DNA of 64,000 bases from Niabella aurantiaca DSM 17617 (GTDB lineage: Bacteria > Bacteroidota > Bacteroidia > Chitinophagales > Chitinophagaceae): positions 124,001 to 188,000 of the forward strand of contig NZ_KB893646.1 of NCBI RefSeq assembly GCF_000374125.1, in the 5' to 3' direction. A program made the position numbers and the translations under genes. Below the pieces are notes generated by a model that did not search any database, had not been told where the DNA came from, and was given only the letters and a program-made list of their open reading frames with translations. Positions 34,367 to 44,008 of the stretch are shown here, one piece after another. Position 1 is the first letter of the stretch; every line of letters starts with the position of its first letter.

Positions 34367-37225
34367 CTACTTGCTCAGGAACATGCTCCTGTCTTTGTAT
34401 AACTGGCGGAAATAAGGGTCCTTCAGGTCCTTTATAAAGCGGATGGCTTCGCCGGTACTCTTCATTTCGGGTCCCAGTTCTTTGTTTACGCCTGGAAATT
34501 TATTGAAACTGAACACCGGCTCTTTGATGGCATACCCTTTCAGTTTTTTCTCAAATTTAAAATCGGTCAGTTTATTTGCTCCGATCATTACCTTGGTCGC
34601 CACATTCAGGTAAGGGATCTGGTAGGCCTTTGCAATGAACGGGGTGGTACGCGATGCCCGCGGATTGGCCTCAATTACGTACACGGTGCCGTCTTTGATG
34701 GCGAACTGTATATTGATCAGCCCGCGAATGTCTAAAGCTTTTGCGATCTTTTCCGAATAGTGCTCCATCGTGGTTACTTCCATCGGGGAAAGATTGAAGG
34801 CCGGTAATACTGCGTTACTGTCGCCGCTGTGGATCCCCGCCGGCTCAATATGTTCCATTACACCCATTACATGGAAGTTTTCTCCATCGTAAATGGCGTC
34901 TACCTCTGCCTCCTGGCAACGATCCAGGAAGTGATCGATCAGGATCTTATTTCCGGGGATATGTTTCAGCAGGCTTACCACTGCGCGTTCTACTTCATCG
35001 TCGTTCAGTACGATCCGCATCCGTTGGCCACCGAGCACATAGGAAGGACGCACCAGCACCGGGTATCCTACGCGGTTGGCGATCTGAACCGCTTCATCCA
35101 CCGTCCAGGCCGAGCCATATTCCGGATAAGGGATCTTCAGTTCTTTCAGCATATCAGAAAAGCGGCCGCGGTCCTCGGCAATATCCATGTTGTCAAAGCT
35201 GGTCCCCATGATCTGCACGCCCATCTCCTTGATCTTCTCTGCCAGCTTCAGCGCGGTTTGTCCACCCAGCTGCACAATCACACCCGCCGGCTTTTCAAAT
35301 TCGATCAGCTCCCGCACATGCTCCCAGAACACCGGTTCAAAATACAGTTTGTCCGCCATATCAAAGTCGGTGCTCACCGTTTCGGGATTGCAGTTCATCA
35401 TAATGGCCTCATAACCGGCTTCTTTGATCGCCAGTAATCCGTGCACACAGCAGTAGTCAAATTCAATACCCTGTCCGATGCGGTTGGGGCCACTGCCCAG
35501 CACAATGATCTTTTTCTTATCAGAAACGGTTGATTCGTTATGTACCAGGTCACCCGCATTCAGCTCCGACCGGGCAGGCGCATCAAAAGTAGAGTAGAAG
35601 TAAGGGGTCTTTGCCTCAAATTCGGCGCTGCAGGTGTCTACCATTTTATAAACACGGTCGATGCCCAATTCTTTTCTTCTTGCGTAAACAGCATCTTCTG
35701 TATTGCCATGCCCCATGATCTCGGCAATCTGGGCATCGCTGAAGCCGTTCGTTTTTGCATCGCGCAGCAATTCGGCAGGCAATGTAGCCAGGGTATGCTC
35801 CGCAATTTTCTTTTCCAGCACACAAAGCTTCTGGATCTCCGACAGGAACCAGCGGTCGATGCCGTTGGTGGCTTTTGAAATGGTGCCTACGGAAATCCCC
35901 GCCATCAGGGCATCCTTGATCCGGAAGATCCGGTCCCATTTGGGCGTCTTGATGTATTCCAGCAGCTCTTCTGCACGCATCAGGCTTTTACCATAATAGC
36001 CCAGGCCGATGGCGTTGTTTTCCAGACTCTGGCAGGCTTTCTGGATCGCTTCATTAAAGCTGCGTCCGATGGCCATTACCTCGCCCACACTTTTCATCTG
36101 CAGGCCCAGGGTGTCATTCGCTCCTTTGAATTTATCAAAATTCCAGCGTGGTATTTTTACGATTACATAGTCCAGCGCCGGTTCAAAATAAGCGGAAGTG
36201 GTTTTGGTGATCTGGTTTTCCAGTTCATCCAGGTTATAGCCGATGGCCAGTTTGGCTGCTATTTTTGCAATGGGATACCCGGTTGCTTTTGAAGCAAGCG
36301 CCGATGAGCGGCTTACCCGGGGGTTGATCTCGATGGCGATGATCTCTTCCGTTTCAGGATTCATGGCAAACTGCACATTACAGCCGCCGGCAAAATTGCC
36401 GAGGTCGCGCATCATCCGGATGGCCGTATTCCGCATCAGCTGCATACCGGTATCGCTCAGCGTCATAGAAGGCGCCACGGTAATGGAGTCGCCGGTGTGC
36501 ACTCCCATCGGGTCAAAATTTTCAACCGTACAAATGATACATACATTGTTAGCGGAATCCCTCAACAACTCCAGCTCAAATTCCTTCCAGCCCAGCACGG
36601 CTTTTTCCACCAGTACTTCATGGATGGGAGAAGCCTGCAGACCCCGGTTCAGGGCTTCGTCCAGCTCGTCCTTATCATGCACAAAACCGCCACCGGTACC
36701 ACCAAGGGTAAACGAAGGCCTGATCACCAGGGGAAAACCGATCTCCTGGGCAAATTCTTTTCCTTCCAGGAAAGAGTTGGCCGTTTTGGCCGTAGCCACC
36801 TGAATGCCCAGCGCGATCATCCACTGACGGAACAGCTCGCGGTCTTCGGCCTTGTCGATGGCCTTGATATCCACCCCTATCAGCCGCACATTATATTCCT
36901 TCCACAGGCCCAGCTCTTCCGCCTCTTTACAAAGGTTCAATGCCGTTTGGCCTCCCATTGTTGGCAATACCGCATCAATGTCGTTTTCCTGCAGGATCTG
37001 CTCAATGCTTTCGGCGGTCAGCGGTAACAGGTATACACGGTCTGCCATCATCGGGTCGGTCATGATGGTAGCCGGGTTGCTGTTGACCAGGATCACCTTG
37101 ATCCCCTCTTCACGCAAACTGCGGGCGGCCTGGGTGCCGGAGTAGTCAAATTCGCAAGCCTGGCCTATTACAATAGGACCGGAACCAATAATCAATACTG
37201 TTTTTATGGAAGTATCTTTGGGCAT
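34367..37225 (-). CDS. carB: Carbamoyl-phosphate synthase large subunit
   Basis: A 952-residue enzyme that makes carbamoyl phosphate for pyrimidines and arginine from bicarbonate, ammonia and two ATP. The two ATP-grasp halves are present: the first from GSGPIVIGQACEFDYSGTQA, the second from GSGPNRIGQGIEFDYCCVHG (about 577). The chain ends at KDPYFRQLYKDRSMFLSK, so the C-terminal MGS-like regulatory domain of about 120 residues, which binds UMP and ornithine in the 1073-residue E. coli enzyme, is missing. Short forms are known in Bacteroidota. carA is not in the window. A -7 box lies 33 bases upstream. Confidence 0.95.
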   Translation of the reverse strand: MPKDTSIKTVLIIGSGPIVIGQACEFDYSGTQAARSLREEGIKVILVNSNPATIMTDPMMADRVYLLPLTAESIEQILQENDIDAVLPTMGGQTALNLCKEAEELGLWKEYNVRLIGVDIKAIDKAEDRELFRQWMIALGIQVATAKTANSFLEGKEFAQEIGFPLVIRPSFTLGGTGGGFVHDKDELDEALNRGLQASPIHEVLVEKAVLGWKEFELELLRDSANNVCIICTVENFDPMGVHTGDSITVAPSMTLSDTGMQLMRNTAIRMMRDLGNFAGGCNVQFAMNPETEEIIAIEINPRVSRSSALASKATGYPIAKIAAKLAIGYNLDELENQITKTTSAYFEPALDYVIVKIPRWNFDKFKGANDTLGLQMKSVGEVMAIGRSFNEAIQKACQSLENNAIGLGYYGKSLMRAEELLEYIKTPKWDRIFRIKDALMAGISVGTISKATNGIDRWFLSEIQKLCVLEKKIAEHTLATLPAELLRDAKTNGFSDAQIAEIMGHGNTEDAVYARRKELGIDRVYKMVDTCSAEFEAKTPYFYSTFDAPARSELNAGDLVHNESTVSDKKKIIVLGSGPNRIGQGIEFDYCCVHGLLAIKEAGYEAIMMNCNPETVSTDFDMADKLYFEPVFWEHVRELIEFEKPAGVIVQLGGQTALKLAEKIKEMGVQIMGTSFDNMDIAEDRGRFSDMLKELKIPYPEYGSAWTVDEAVQIANRVGYPVLVRPSYVLGGQRMRIVLNDDEVERAVVSLLKHIPGNKILIDHFLDRCQEAEVDAIYDGENFHVMGVMEHIEPAGIHSGDSNAVLPAFNLSPMEVTTMEHYSEKIAKALDIRGLINIQFAIKDGTVYVIEANPRASRTTPFIAKAYQIPYLNVATKVMIGANKLTDFKFEKKLKGYAIKEPVFSFNKFPGVNKELGPEMKSTGEAIRFIKDLKDPYFRQLYKDRSMFLSK

Positions 37226-37257
37226 CTTTTTGTTTTCTTTAAAAAAAATAAATTGCG

Positions 37258-37265
37258 CAAAAGTA
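37258..37265 (-). promoter_or_regulatory. -7 element of carB
   Basis: On the minus strand TACTTTTG matches TAnnTTTG, about 33 bases before the ATG. No -33 TTG at the expected distance. Two G/C-rich inverted repeats (for example CGGCTCTG with CAGAGCCG, 37357-37383) lie just upstream. Confidence 0.45.
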
Positions 37266-37453
37266 TGTCTAAAACAGGAAAAAGAAGGCCTAAAGGCCGA
37301 AGAATTTCCAGCTAATTTTCATTTTCAGGAAAACGAACGATAGTAAAAGCGGTAACCGGCTCTGGAGGATAATTGCAGAGCCGTCTCTTATCCGGTAGAG
37401 CAGGACGCTATTCCTACCCGGTAGCATCAACTACGCAGGAACAATAACCCAGT

Positions 37454-37497
37454 AAAAAACTTTCCGCCATTGGCTACTTTAAGCCTTTTGGGGCGGA
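37454..37497 (-). terminator. Likely terminator of the subtilase gene
   Basis: On the minus strand TCCGCC and GGCGGA pair around an inner GGCT/AGCC stem, followed after three bases by six T (A-run at 37454-37459). It lies 23 bases past the stop at 37520. Confidence 0.5.
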
Positions 37498-37519
37498 CAA
37501 CGTCTGCAACTGCTAATCA

Positions 37520-39121
37520 TCACTTCTTCCTTTCATATTCCAGTGCCATCTTTACCGCCCCCGCCGCATTGGCGATCCTGCCGGAATTACATAATTCGGA
37601 GAGCAGTACTTTTTCATGGGTGCCCGGTTTGGTAACAGGTTCGCTAACCGTAGTTCCGGATTTTTTGATGATGTCTACAATCTCTGCCGCTTTCAGTTTT
37701 GGAAAATAGGAGCATAGCAATGCTGCAATACCCGCTACTACGGGGCTGGATAAACTGGTACCGCTGGCCATCTGCGTACCGTTTCCCGCGATCGCGCTGT
37801 GGATCTCAAGCCCCGGTGCAAACAGATCCACCCTTTTTTTCCCATAGTTGCTAAACGAAGCCACCAGCGTACCCAAACTGGCATCGCCGCTGGCTCCTAC
37901 CTGGAGGATATTGGGCAAAAAACGGCCTTTAATGGTGTAAGAACTGGGATAATGATCGTCCAGGTCCGTATTTATGGCATCATTGCCCGCGCCATGCACC
38001 AGGACCACGTCCTTTGATAATGCGTATTCGATCGCTTCGTCTACCCAGCGTTTATCGGGCGATATGTATTTTCCAAAGCTCATATTGATCACTTTGGCGC
38101 CATGATCAACGGCGTACCTTATGGATAAGGCCACGTCCTTGTCAAACTCATCCTTTCCCAGGATCCCCCGGATCATCATGATCTTTACATTGCCGGCAAT
38201 GCCATCGATACCAATCCCGTTATTGCGGACAGCACCGATCACGCTGCTGACGCCTGTTCCGTGATAACCGCTGAAGCCGGTAAGATTGTGATTGCCATAG
38301 CCCGTTTTTGTAATATCATAATCATCATCCTGCAGTAGCTCCCCCCTGTAATCTTTTGGAGGCCTTGTCAGCTTTATCAGGTTATCTTCCTGTTCCTTTT
38401 TATAATCGCCAAATCCTTTGATAAAACCGACGTTGTTGGTTGCTCCCGCTCCCAATATACCCTTCCAGATCGTTAGGATTTCCCTGTTTTCCGCGGTAAC
38501 AGGCAGGCTGTCAAGGTCCTTGCGTGTAAAGACTTCCTTGTTTAGCATTTTTTTCAGAAGCGCATTCGTGCGATTGGCAATGTCCCAGTTTATACGCAGT
38601 TTATCGATGATCTCAGAAGCCTTGCTGTTAGCATCCAGCAGTTTCTGGTGGGCACGCTTCCATTCGCGATACTGCCATCGCTGGTTTGCCGGGACCTGTG
38701 CACTATCCCTGCCCTCAAACACGGCTTTGAACCGGTACCAGGTCCGCCAGTCATCGCTGACACTTACGGCAAGGTTCTCCCCTCCCGGAGCACCAAGATA
38801 GTTCCATCCGTAATAATCATCAATCAGTCCATTACCATCATCATCTTTTTGATTATTGGGAATCTCCCGGGGGTTTCTCCACAACACCGGCTCCAGGTCG
38901 GGTTGCAAGGTATCAATACCACTATCGATGACCGCTACAATAACGGGTTCGCTCTTGCGCCCTTTTAAAAGCGCATAAGCCTGGCGGAGGCTGATCCCCC
39001 GGTATCCGTCCTGCTGATAATCCAGATAATGCCAGTCTTTTACTTCAGGCTTCACAGATTGCGCCTTTGCGGTAATGATCAGGCACACCAGAAGGCCCGC
39101 TACCGCTATATGTTTTTTCAT
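37520..39121 (-). CDS. Secreted S8 family (subtilisin-like) serine protease
   Basis: A 533-residue exported protease. The signal peptide MKKHIAVAGLLVCLIITAKA justifies ATG 39121 over a frame start 51 bases upstream. The catalytic triad is clear: Asp in VIAVIDSGIDTLQPDL, His in GYHGTGVSSVIGA and Ser in SGTSLSSPVVAGIAAL; LVHGAGNDA holds the oxyanion Asn. An unusually long insert of about 190 residues between the Asp and His motifs, rich in charged residues, is typical of Bacteroidota secreted subtilases. No C-terminal secretion-sorting domain is seen, so it is probably periplasmic. Confidence 0.9.
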   Translation of the reverse strand: MKKHIAVAGLLVCLIITAKAQSVKPEVKDWHYLDYQQDGYRGISLRQAYALLKGRKSEPVIVAVIDSGIDTLQPDLEPVLWRNPREIPNNQKDDDGNGLIDDYYGWNYLGAPGGENLAVSVSDDWRTWYRFKAVFEGRDSAQVPANQRWQYREWKRAHQKLLDANSKASEIIDKLRINWDIANRTNALLKKMLNKEVFTRKDLDSLPVTAENREILTIWKGILGAGATNNVGFIKGFGDYKKEQEDNLIKLTRPPKDYRGELLQDDDYDITKTGYGNHNLTGFSGYHGTGVSSVIGAVRNNGIGIDGIAGNVKIMMIRGILGKDEFDKDVALSIRYAVDHGAKVINMSFGKYISPDKRWVDEAIEYALSKDVVLVHGAGNDAINTDLDDHYPSSYTIKGRFLPNILQVGASGDASLGTLVASFSNYGKKRVDLFAPGLEIHSAIAGNGTQMASGTSLSSPVVAGIAALLCSYFPKLKAAEIVDIIKKSGTTVSEPVTKPGTHEKVLLSELCNSGRIANAAGAVKMALEYERKK

Positions 39122-39388
39122 GATTTTGTTTATATAGGACCATGAAAGTAGCGCATATTCCATTTCCGGCAATAAAGTTGTTCAGACTTTGGGAATTCGT
39201 AATGAAACGGGCCGCTCCTGCGAAAGTCAATGCTGCAGGGGCTATTTTACCAGGATGTTGTCCCCCCTTCGCACCAGCATGGGGGCATGGGGAACCGCCC
39301 ATAGGGCGCTATGCTGATCACGCTACAAGACCAAGGTCCCTGCGGATACGATCCTCAAAAAGTATAAACAACCTCAATAAAAAACCAC

Positions 39389-40357
39389 CTATTTTTTTGC
39401 CGGGGTAAATAAAACCACCTTGTTATTGGCCGGCTTTATGGTTCTCAGGTAGGCAAAAATGGCTTTCAGATCGTCCTCCGTCATGCCCGCATACATGCTC
39501 CAGGGCATGATCGTATTGAAGTCATTTTTACCCACCCGGGGAAGACTGTCCACACGGCTGAAGGACTTAAAGCGGCTTACGAACATGCTGTCTGACCAGC
39601 TGCCGATACCGGTTTTAATATCGGGGGTAATATTGGCGGTGTGCAAAATACCGGCAGGCATGTTAAACTCCCTTCCGCCGTTAAATGCTTTTTCAGGTAT
39701 GATCTGTCCTTTTTCAACCGGTGTGTGGCATTCCACGCAAGCCGCGATGGTAACCAGGTATTCTCCCCGTTTAACAATATCAGCCGGCCCGGGCCTCGTC
39801 ATTGGTGCAGCCTTTTGCGGTATGGTATTAATAATAAAATTCAGGGGGAAATCAACGCTCCGTGCGGGCGGATCACTTTTCTGAGGTGCCAGGGTGCGCA
39901 GGTATGCTATGATGCTCAGCACATCCTCCGGATCCATCTTCCCATAATTTAAATAGGGCATTACCGGAAACAATGCGTCCCCATCCCGGTTCACCCCGGT
40001 AGTGATGGTTCTGTAGATCTCACCATCCGTCCAGTTGGAAAGATGATACGGCGTAATGTTTTTAGAATAGAATTTACCGGGGAAACCCATCTCAGGACCA
40101 AAATATTCTCCCCCAATCCCCAGGGTGCCCTCCAGGAGCGGCGCCGAGAACCGGCTCCAGTCTCTTGTTGAGTGGCAATCCATACAAACAGCCACATGGT
40201 TGGCCAGGTACCGGCCTCTTTCGATCCGGTCCGGCGCGGGTGTCGCTTTTACATCGGGCGCATCCCCTACGGCCGGCAATAAAAACTTCAGATAGCCCAG
40301 CCCGGCAAGGATCAAAATAAGCACTACGATCACCAGGTATTTTAAGAATCGTTTCAT
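39389..40357 (-). CDS. Membrane-anchored diheme cytochrome c
   Basis: A 322-residue electron carrier on the periplasmic side. An N-terminal anchor helix (KRFLKYLVIVVLILILAGLG) is followed by two cytochrome c domains with heme motifs CMDCH and CVECH, each with later Met candidates such as FPVMPYLNYGKM and TIMPWSMYAGMT. Such subunits often serve alcohol or sugar dehydrogenases or oxidases, but no partner gene is adjacent. Start ATG 40357 is preferred because the anchor begins there. Confidence 0.87.
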   Translation of the reverse strand: MKRFLKYLVIVVLILILAGLGYLKFLLPAVGDAPDVKATPAPDRIERGRYLANHVAVCMDCHSTRDWSRFSAPLLEGTLGIGGEYFGPEMGFPGKFYSKNITPYHLSNWTDGEIYRTITTGVNRDGDALFPVMPYLNYGKMDPEDVLSIIAYLRTLAPQKSDPPARSVDFPLNFIINTIPQKAAPMTRPGPADIVKRGEYLVTIAACVECHTPVEKGQIIPEKAFNGGREFNMPAGILHTANITPDIKTGIGSWSDSMFVSRFKSFSRVDSLPRVGKNDFNTIMPWSMYAGMTEDDLKAIFAYLRTIKPANNKVVLFTPAKK

Positions 40358-40579
40358 AACAGCAGTTTTTTGGTACAATAGAATATTTCTATATGCGAAA
40401 TAAATATAATTCTTTTTTGCGAATGCAGGGCGCTATCGCTGAAAATGGCGATCTCACCACTCTTAAAATATGGGGCCGGAGCACACCCGGTGGAAGGTTC
40501 TCACGCGTCCTGCAGCCACAAAAAAGGGATGTACGGCTAAAAATCAGGACACCCGGGGTGCCCGTTTTACCCGTTTTGC

Positions 40580-40587
40580 TATATTTG
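40580..40587 (+). promoter_or_regulatory. -7 element five bases before the M23 peptidase ATG
   Basis: TATATTTG, then ACCCA, then ATG at 40593: the same TAnnTTTG-N5-ATG layout as at 9799 and 53126. It implies a leaderless or nearly leaderless mRNA. Confidence 0.45.
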
Positions 40588-40592
40588 ACCCA

Positions 40593-42455
40593 ATGGCAAA
40601 ACATTTTATATTATCCGTATTCCTGTTAGCCGGTCTCTTTTCTCATGCACAGCTTTATAAAAAGCCGGTATATCCTCAAAATTATTTCCGGTGGCCTACG
40701 TTGCTGAATCCGGATATTGTTGCCAACATGGGGGAACTCCGGTCCAATCACTGGCATATGGGCCTGGATGTGCGGACAAACCAGCGGGTAAACCAGAAGG
40801 TAGTTGCCACTGCTGATGGTTATATTGCCTTTGTGGGCATTGAGCCGCTGAGCTGGGGGCGATGGATCATCATCAATCACCCCAACGGGTTGTCGACCCT
40901 TTACGGCCATTTGAACAATTTCAGACCCGACCTGGAAGCATATGTAAAAGATTATCAGTACCAGGAGGAATCCTGGGAAACGCACCTGACCATACCACCG
41001 GGTATGTTCCCCGTAAAAAAAGGAGATTTTATTTCCTACAGCGGTACTACCGGCGGATCACAGGGCCCGCATGTGCACTGGGAGGTGATCGATACAAAAT
41101 CCGGCAGGCGCCTGAACCCGGCACTGTTTGGTACACCTTTCGGGGATGCATATCGGCCAACGCTTGTGAAATTGTTCCTCTACGACCGTAACAACAGTAC
41201 GTATGACCAGCATCCCGGCAGCTTTGCCCTAAAAAAGTCGGGACCGTCTTACACCGTTCCCGGGGGCATCATCCATACACCCTTCCGGAACCTCGGTTTT
41301 GCCATACAGGCTTATGATACCTGGAACAGGGCCGGCAACCGGGATGGCATTTACAGCGCCCGGTTATTTGTTGATGGTAATGAGATCTCCAGCTTCTATA
41401 TCGACAGCATTGGCTACAACAGCACCCGCTATATGAATTGCCAGGTCGACTACCACATGAAAGCCAACGGCGGAGCCTGGGTGCAGCACATTTCCAAGCT
41501 GCCGGGCGACCGGGGTGGCGTCTACTATGATCTCGGATGGAATCACAATACCATCCGGTTAGCAAATGGCGGCGAACACGCAATAAAGATCCTGGTAAGC
41601 GATACCTACGGCAATACATCTACCCTTTCCTTCCAGTTAAAGAATAACGGCGCATCTCCACCTCCGGTCAAAAACTATGAATGGCTGCCCAACCGGCTCA
41701 ACCGCATTTTTAAATATGACTTCGAGGCCTATTTGCCCATGTTTGTTTTGTACGACAAGATGAATTCCGGTTATGCGCGGCTGTCTTCCAGCGGAGGGAA
41801 CAGCGTTTCTGCAAGGCATGAACTGGGAGAAAAGGATATTCCGGCGCACAGCGAGTTTGAGGTGCGCATCAAACCCGACAAGCCCATTGCTCCTGAAAAC
41901 CGCGACAGGATCGTGATCAAAAGAACTGCAACAGGCAGTTCCTACAAAAAAGCCACCTGGAACGGAGACTGGGTTACGGCCCTGTTCCGGGACTTCGGCA
42001 CTTTTGAGGCATTTATCGACAATACCCCCCCATCACTGAATGCACCGGCCGATCTCAGCCATGCTTCCCGCATCTCCTTTACACCCAAAGACAACTCCGG
42101 TATCGCCGACTTCCGGGCCGAAGTAGATGGCCGCTGGATCCGGTTTACCAACGACAAGGGAAAGACCTATCTCTATTATTTTGACGAAAAAGTGCCTCCG
42201 GGTGAACATACCCTCAAAGTAACTGTTACCGATATAGCGGGCAATAAAACAGTCAGGAGTTGGAAGTTCCGGAGAGGGGGCGGCTCTGTGGCAAAAGAAC
42301 CCGTACAAAGACCCAGGGCCACGGTAAAGAAACCGGCCTCCGGCAAACACACGGTTGCAAAAAGAACCAATACTTCCAGGACAAAAGCGACTGTCAAAAC
42401 CGCTTCCCGGAAAGTCACAAAAAAGACCACATCCGGAAGCAAAAAGAAAAAATAA
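40593..42455 (+). CDS. Secreted M23 endopeptidase with basic C-terminal tail
   Basis: A 620-residue exported zinc endopeptidase of the LytM type, expected to cut peptidoglycan cross-bridges. The signal peptide (AKHFILSVFLLAGLFSHAQ) starts at ATG 40593; the longer frame upstream crosses the promoter. Metal ligands are in NHWHMGLDVRT and GPHVHWEV (all within about the first 200 residues). Beta-rich domains follow, including an Ig-like one (VDGRWIRFTNDKGKTYLYYF) near 545. The last 45-50 residues are Lys/Thr/Ser/Arg-rich and histone-like, ending SGSKKKK. bcp follows after 23 bases. Confidence 0.88.
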   Translation: MAKHFILSVFLLAGLFSHAQLYKKPVYPQNYFRWPTLLNPDIVANMGELRSNHWHMGLDVRTNQRVNQKVVATADGYIAFVGIEPLSWGRWIIINHPNGLSTLYGHLNNFRPDLEAYVKDYQYQEESWETHLTIPPGMFPVKKGDFISYSGTTGGSQGPHVHWEVIDTKSGRRLNPALFGTPFGDAYRPTLVKLFLYDRNNSTYDQHPGSFALKKSGPSYTVPGGIIHTPFRNLGFAIQAYDTWNRAGNRDGIYSARLFVDGNEISSFYIDSIGYNSTRYMNCQVDYHMKANGGAWVQHISKLPGDRGGVYYDLGWNHNTIRLANGGEHAIKILVSDTYGNTSTLSFQLKNNGASPPPVKNYEWLPNRLNRIFKYDFEAYLPMFVLYDKMNSGYARLSSSGGNSVSARHELGEKDIPAHSEFEVRIKPDKPIAPENRDRIVIKRTATGSSYKKATWNGDWVTALFRDFGTFEAFIDNTPPSLNAPADLSHASRISFTPKDNSGIADFRAEVDGRWIRFTNDKGKTYLYYFDEKVPPGEHTLKVTVTDIAGNKTVRSWKFRRGGGSVAKEPVQRPRATVKKPASGKHTVAKRTNTSRTKATVKTASRKVTKKTTSGSKKKK

Positions 42456-42478
42456 AGATCAAAAACTGTTAAAATAAT

Positions 42479-42946
42479 ATGGCAACGCATTTGAAAGAAG
42501 GAGACAAAGCTCCTGTGTTTACCGGTACGGATCAGGATGGAAAGAAGATCTCGCTTAAAGACTTTAAAGGACAAAAAGTAGTCTTATACTTTTATCCGGA
42601 AGATGATACACCTACCTGTACCCTACAGGCCTGTAACCTGCGCGATAACTATGCCCTGCTAAAAAAAGAAGGCTTACAGATCATCGGCATCAGTCCGGAT
42701 GATGTGGCAAAGCATAAAAAATTTGAAAAGAAATTTTCTCTTCCGTTCTCCCTCATCGCAGACCCCAGGCATGCCATTATTGATCAATACGGAGTATGGG
42801 GCGAAAAGCAGATGTTTGGCAACAAATACATGGGACTGCACCGCACTACTTTTGTCATTGATGAAAAAGGAATCATTCAAAAGATCTTCCTCAAGCCCAA
42901 AAGCGCCAAACATGCAGAGGAGATCATCAGCAAGCTGAAAAAATAA
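42479..42946 (+). CDS. bcp: Thiol peroxidase, Bcp-type peroxiredoxin
   Basis: A 155-residue cytoplasmic peroxiredoxin that reduces hydroperoxides with thioredoxin. The peroxidatic Cys is in YPEDDTPTCTLQACNLRD, and the second Cys five residues later is the usual resolving Cys of this group (CxxxxC). The family segments APVFTGTDQDGKKISL and FSLPFSLIADP are present, and the length is standard. It lies 23 bases after the M23 gene, so it is probably cotranscribed, though the functions are not obviously linked. Confidence 0.93.
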   Translation: MATHLKEGDKAPVFTGTDQDGKKISLKDFKGQKVVLYFYPEDDTPTCTLQACNLRDNYALLKKEGLQIIGISPDDVAKHKKFEKKFSLPFSLIADPRHAIIDQYGVWGEKQMFGNKYMGLHRTTFVIDEKGIIQKIFLKPKSAKHAEEIISKLKK

Positions 42947-42961
42947 AGGCGGGGGCTCAGG

Positions 42962-43493
42962 TTATACCGTTAATTTGGTCCCTTCGTAAATTTCATGGAT
43001 CGCGATAGCGGTATCAACGGCTTTGATCAATAAGGTTTCGTTCTGCGTTTTATATTCCTCCAGTTCCCAGTGCCCGGAAGCGTTGACCCGGAACACTTCT
43101 ATATTGATGCTTTCCGAATCGATGAGGATGTATTCTTTTAAGGCAGGAATATCCCGATACAACTTAAATTTTCCGCCCCGGTCATAGTCCTTTGCAGACC
43201 GGGAAAGGATCTCAATGAGGATGGTAGGAGCAATCGCTGTATCCGCATCTTCCGGAGAATGAATAATATCTCCGCAGATAATGGAAATATCAGGGTAGGT
43301 AAACAGGGTGTTTTCCGGAATATGGATCCGCATATCACTGCCATAAGGCTGACAGGTTTGACCTCGCAGGCCCATATAAAGCTGCCCCATCATGTTTTTC
43401 CAAAGACGCTCTCTCCATTTCCAGGTATTCCGGTATGGAATAAAACGCTTTCTGGTAAGCAGGTGCAGGCTCATTTAAGATATGATCTTCCAT
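42962..43493 (-). pseudogene. Broken Uma2 family (PD-(D/E)XK) endonuclease gene
   Basis: The Uma2/DUF820 reading frame is split. From ATG 43493 one frame reads [15 protein letters not shown] and then [16 protein letters not shown], a typical Uma2 N-terminus. Near 43393 the match jumps to another frame, from [19 protein letters not shown] to the end, with PD in YPDISII, Glu in ILIEILS and [13 protein letters not shown]. About 20 residues normally lying between (the EYYxGEIFAMSGA region) are missing. So there is a small deletion with a frameshift. The second frame is also open from an ATG at 43474 (170 codons), but its first 26 residues are out-of-frame readings of the true N-terminus. Uma2 function is poorly known; many copies occur per genome in some groups. 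Confidence 0.75.
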
Positions 43494-43666
43494 ACCTGCA
43501 ATTTACAACTTTTCCGGCAGCCGGGTTTCTGCTGTATTTTTGAAGAAAAGGAATCCCTTTTCTGTGATCGGGTACATTGCAGCGCTTCTGTTTGAAAATA
43601 AGTCCGGATGAAACAGGGGCTGCAAAGACCCAAATTGTCTTAACAAAAAAGTAAGGAACAGGCATC

Positions 43667-44008
43667 ATGAACTACTTCCGTATCAAAGAAAACACATTTA
43701 TTGCCCGGTTGGCTGTCCGGAAATTAAAGACAAAAAATGTAGCCATGGTTGTAGGGCATACCATTCATCTGTACGGGGTTACAAAAGAGGCCTTCCTGGC
43801 CGATGAGCGCTGGGTCCGGCATGAGTTAAAGCACATTGAGCAATATAAGCGATATGGCGTACTTGGTTTCCTGTTCCGGTACCTTATACAAACAATAAGG
43901 CATGGCTACTATAACTGTCCGCTGGAAAAGGAGGCCCGGGCAGCGGAACGGGACCCATTGATACTGGCACGGTTTGGATTGGATGAGCAAAACAACAACA
44001 TTGCTTAA
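43667..44008 (+). CDS. DUF4157-type zinc-motif protein
   Basis: A 113-residue protein with the metallopeptidase-like motif RHELKHIEQ (His52-Glu53-x-x-His56), followed by KEARAAERD, whose Glu could be a third metal ligand. This matches the DUF4157 pattern (HExxH core of about 80 residues). There is no signal peptide; one moderately hydrophobic stretch (GVLGFLFRYLIQTI) lies after the motif. Enzyme activity is not shown for this form. It overlaps the converging membrane-barrel gene by 4 bases at its end. Confidence 0.72.
   Translation: MNYFRIKENTFIARLAVRKLKTKNVAMVVGHTIHLYGVTKEAFLADERWVRHELKHIEQYKRYGVLGFLFRYLIQTIRHGYYNCPLEKEARAAERDPLILARFGLDEQNNNIA

Noticed and set aside
39142-39408. 88-codon plus-strand open frame between the subtilase and cytochrome genes
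   Set aside because: The composition is not protein-like, there is no promoter box, and it overlaps the cytochrome gene's end.
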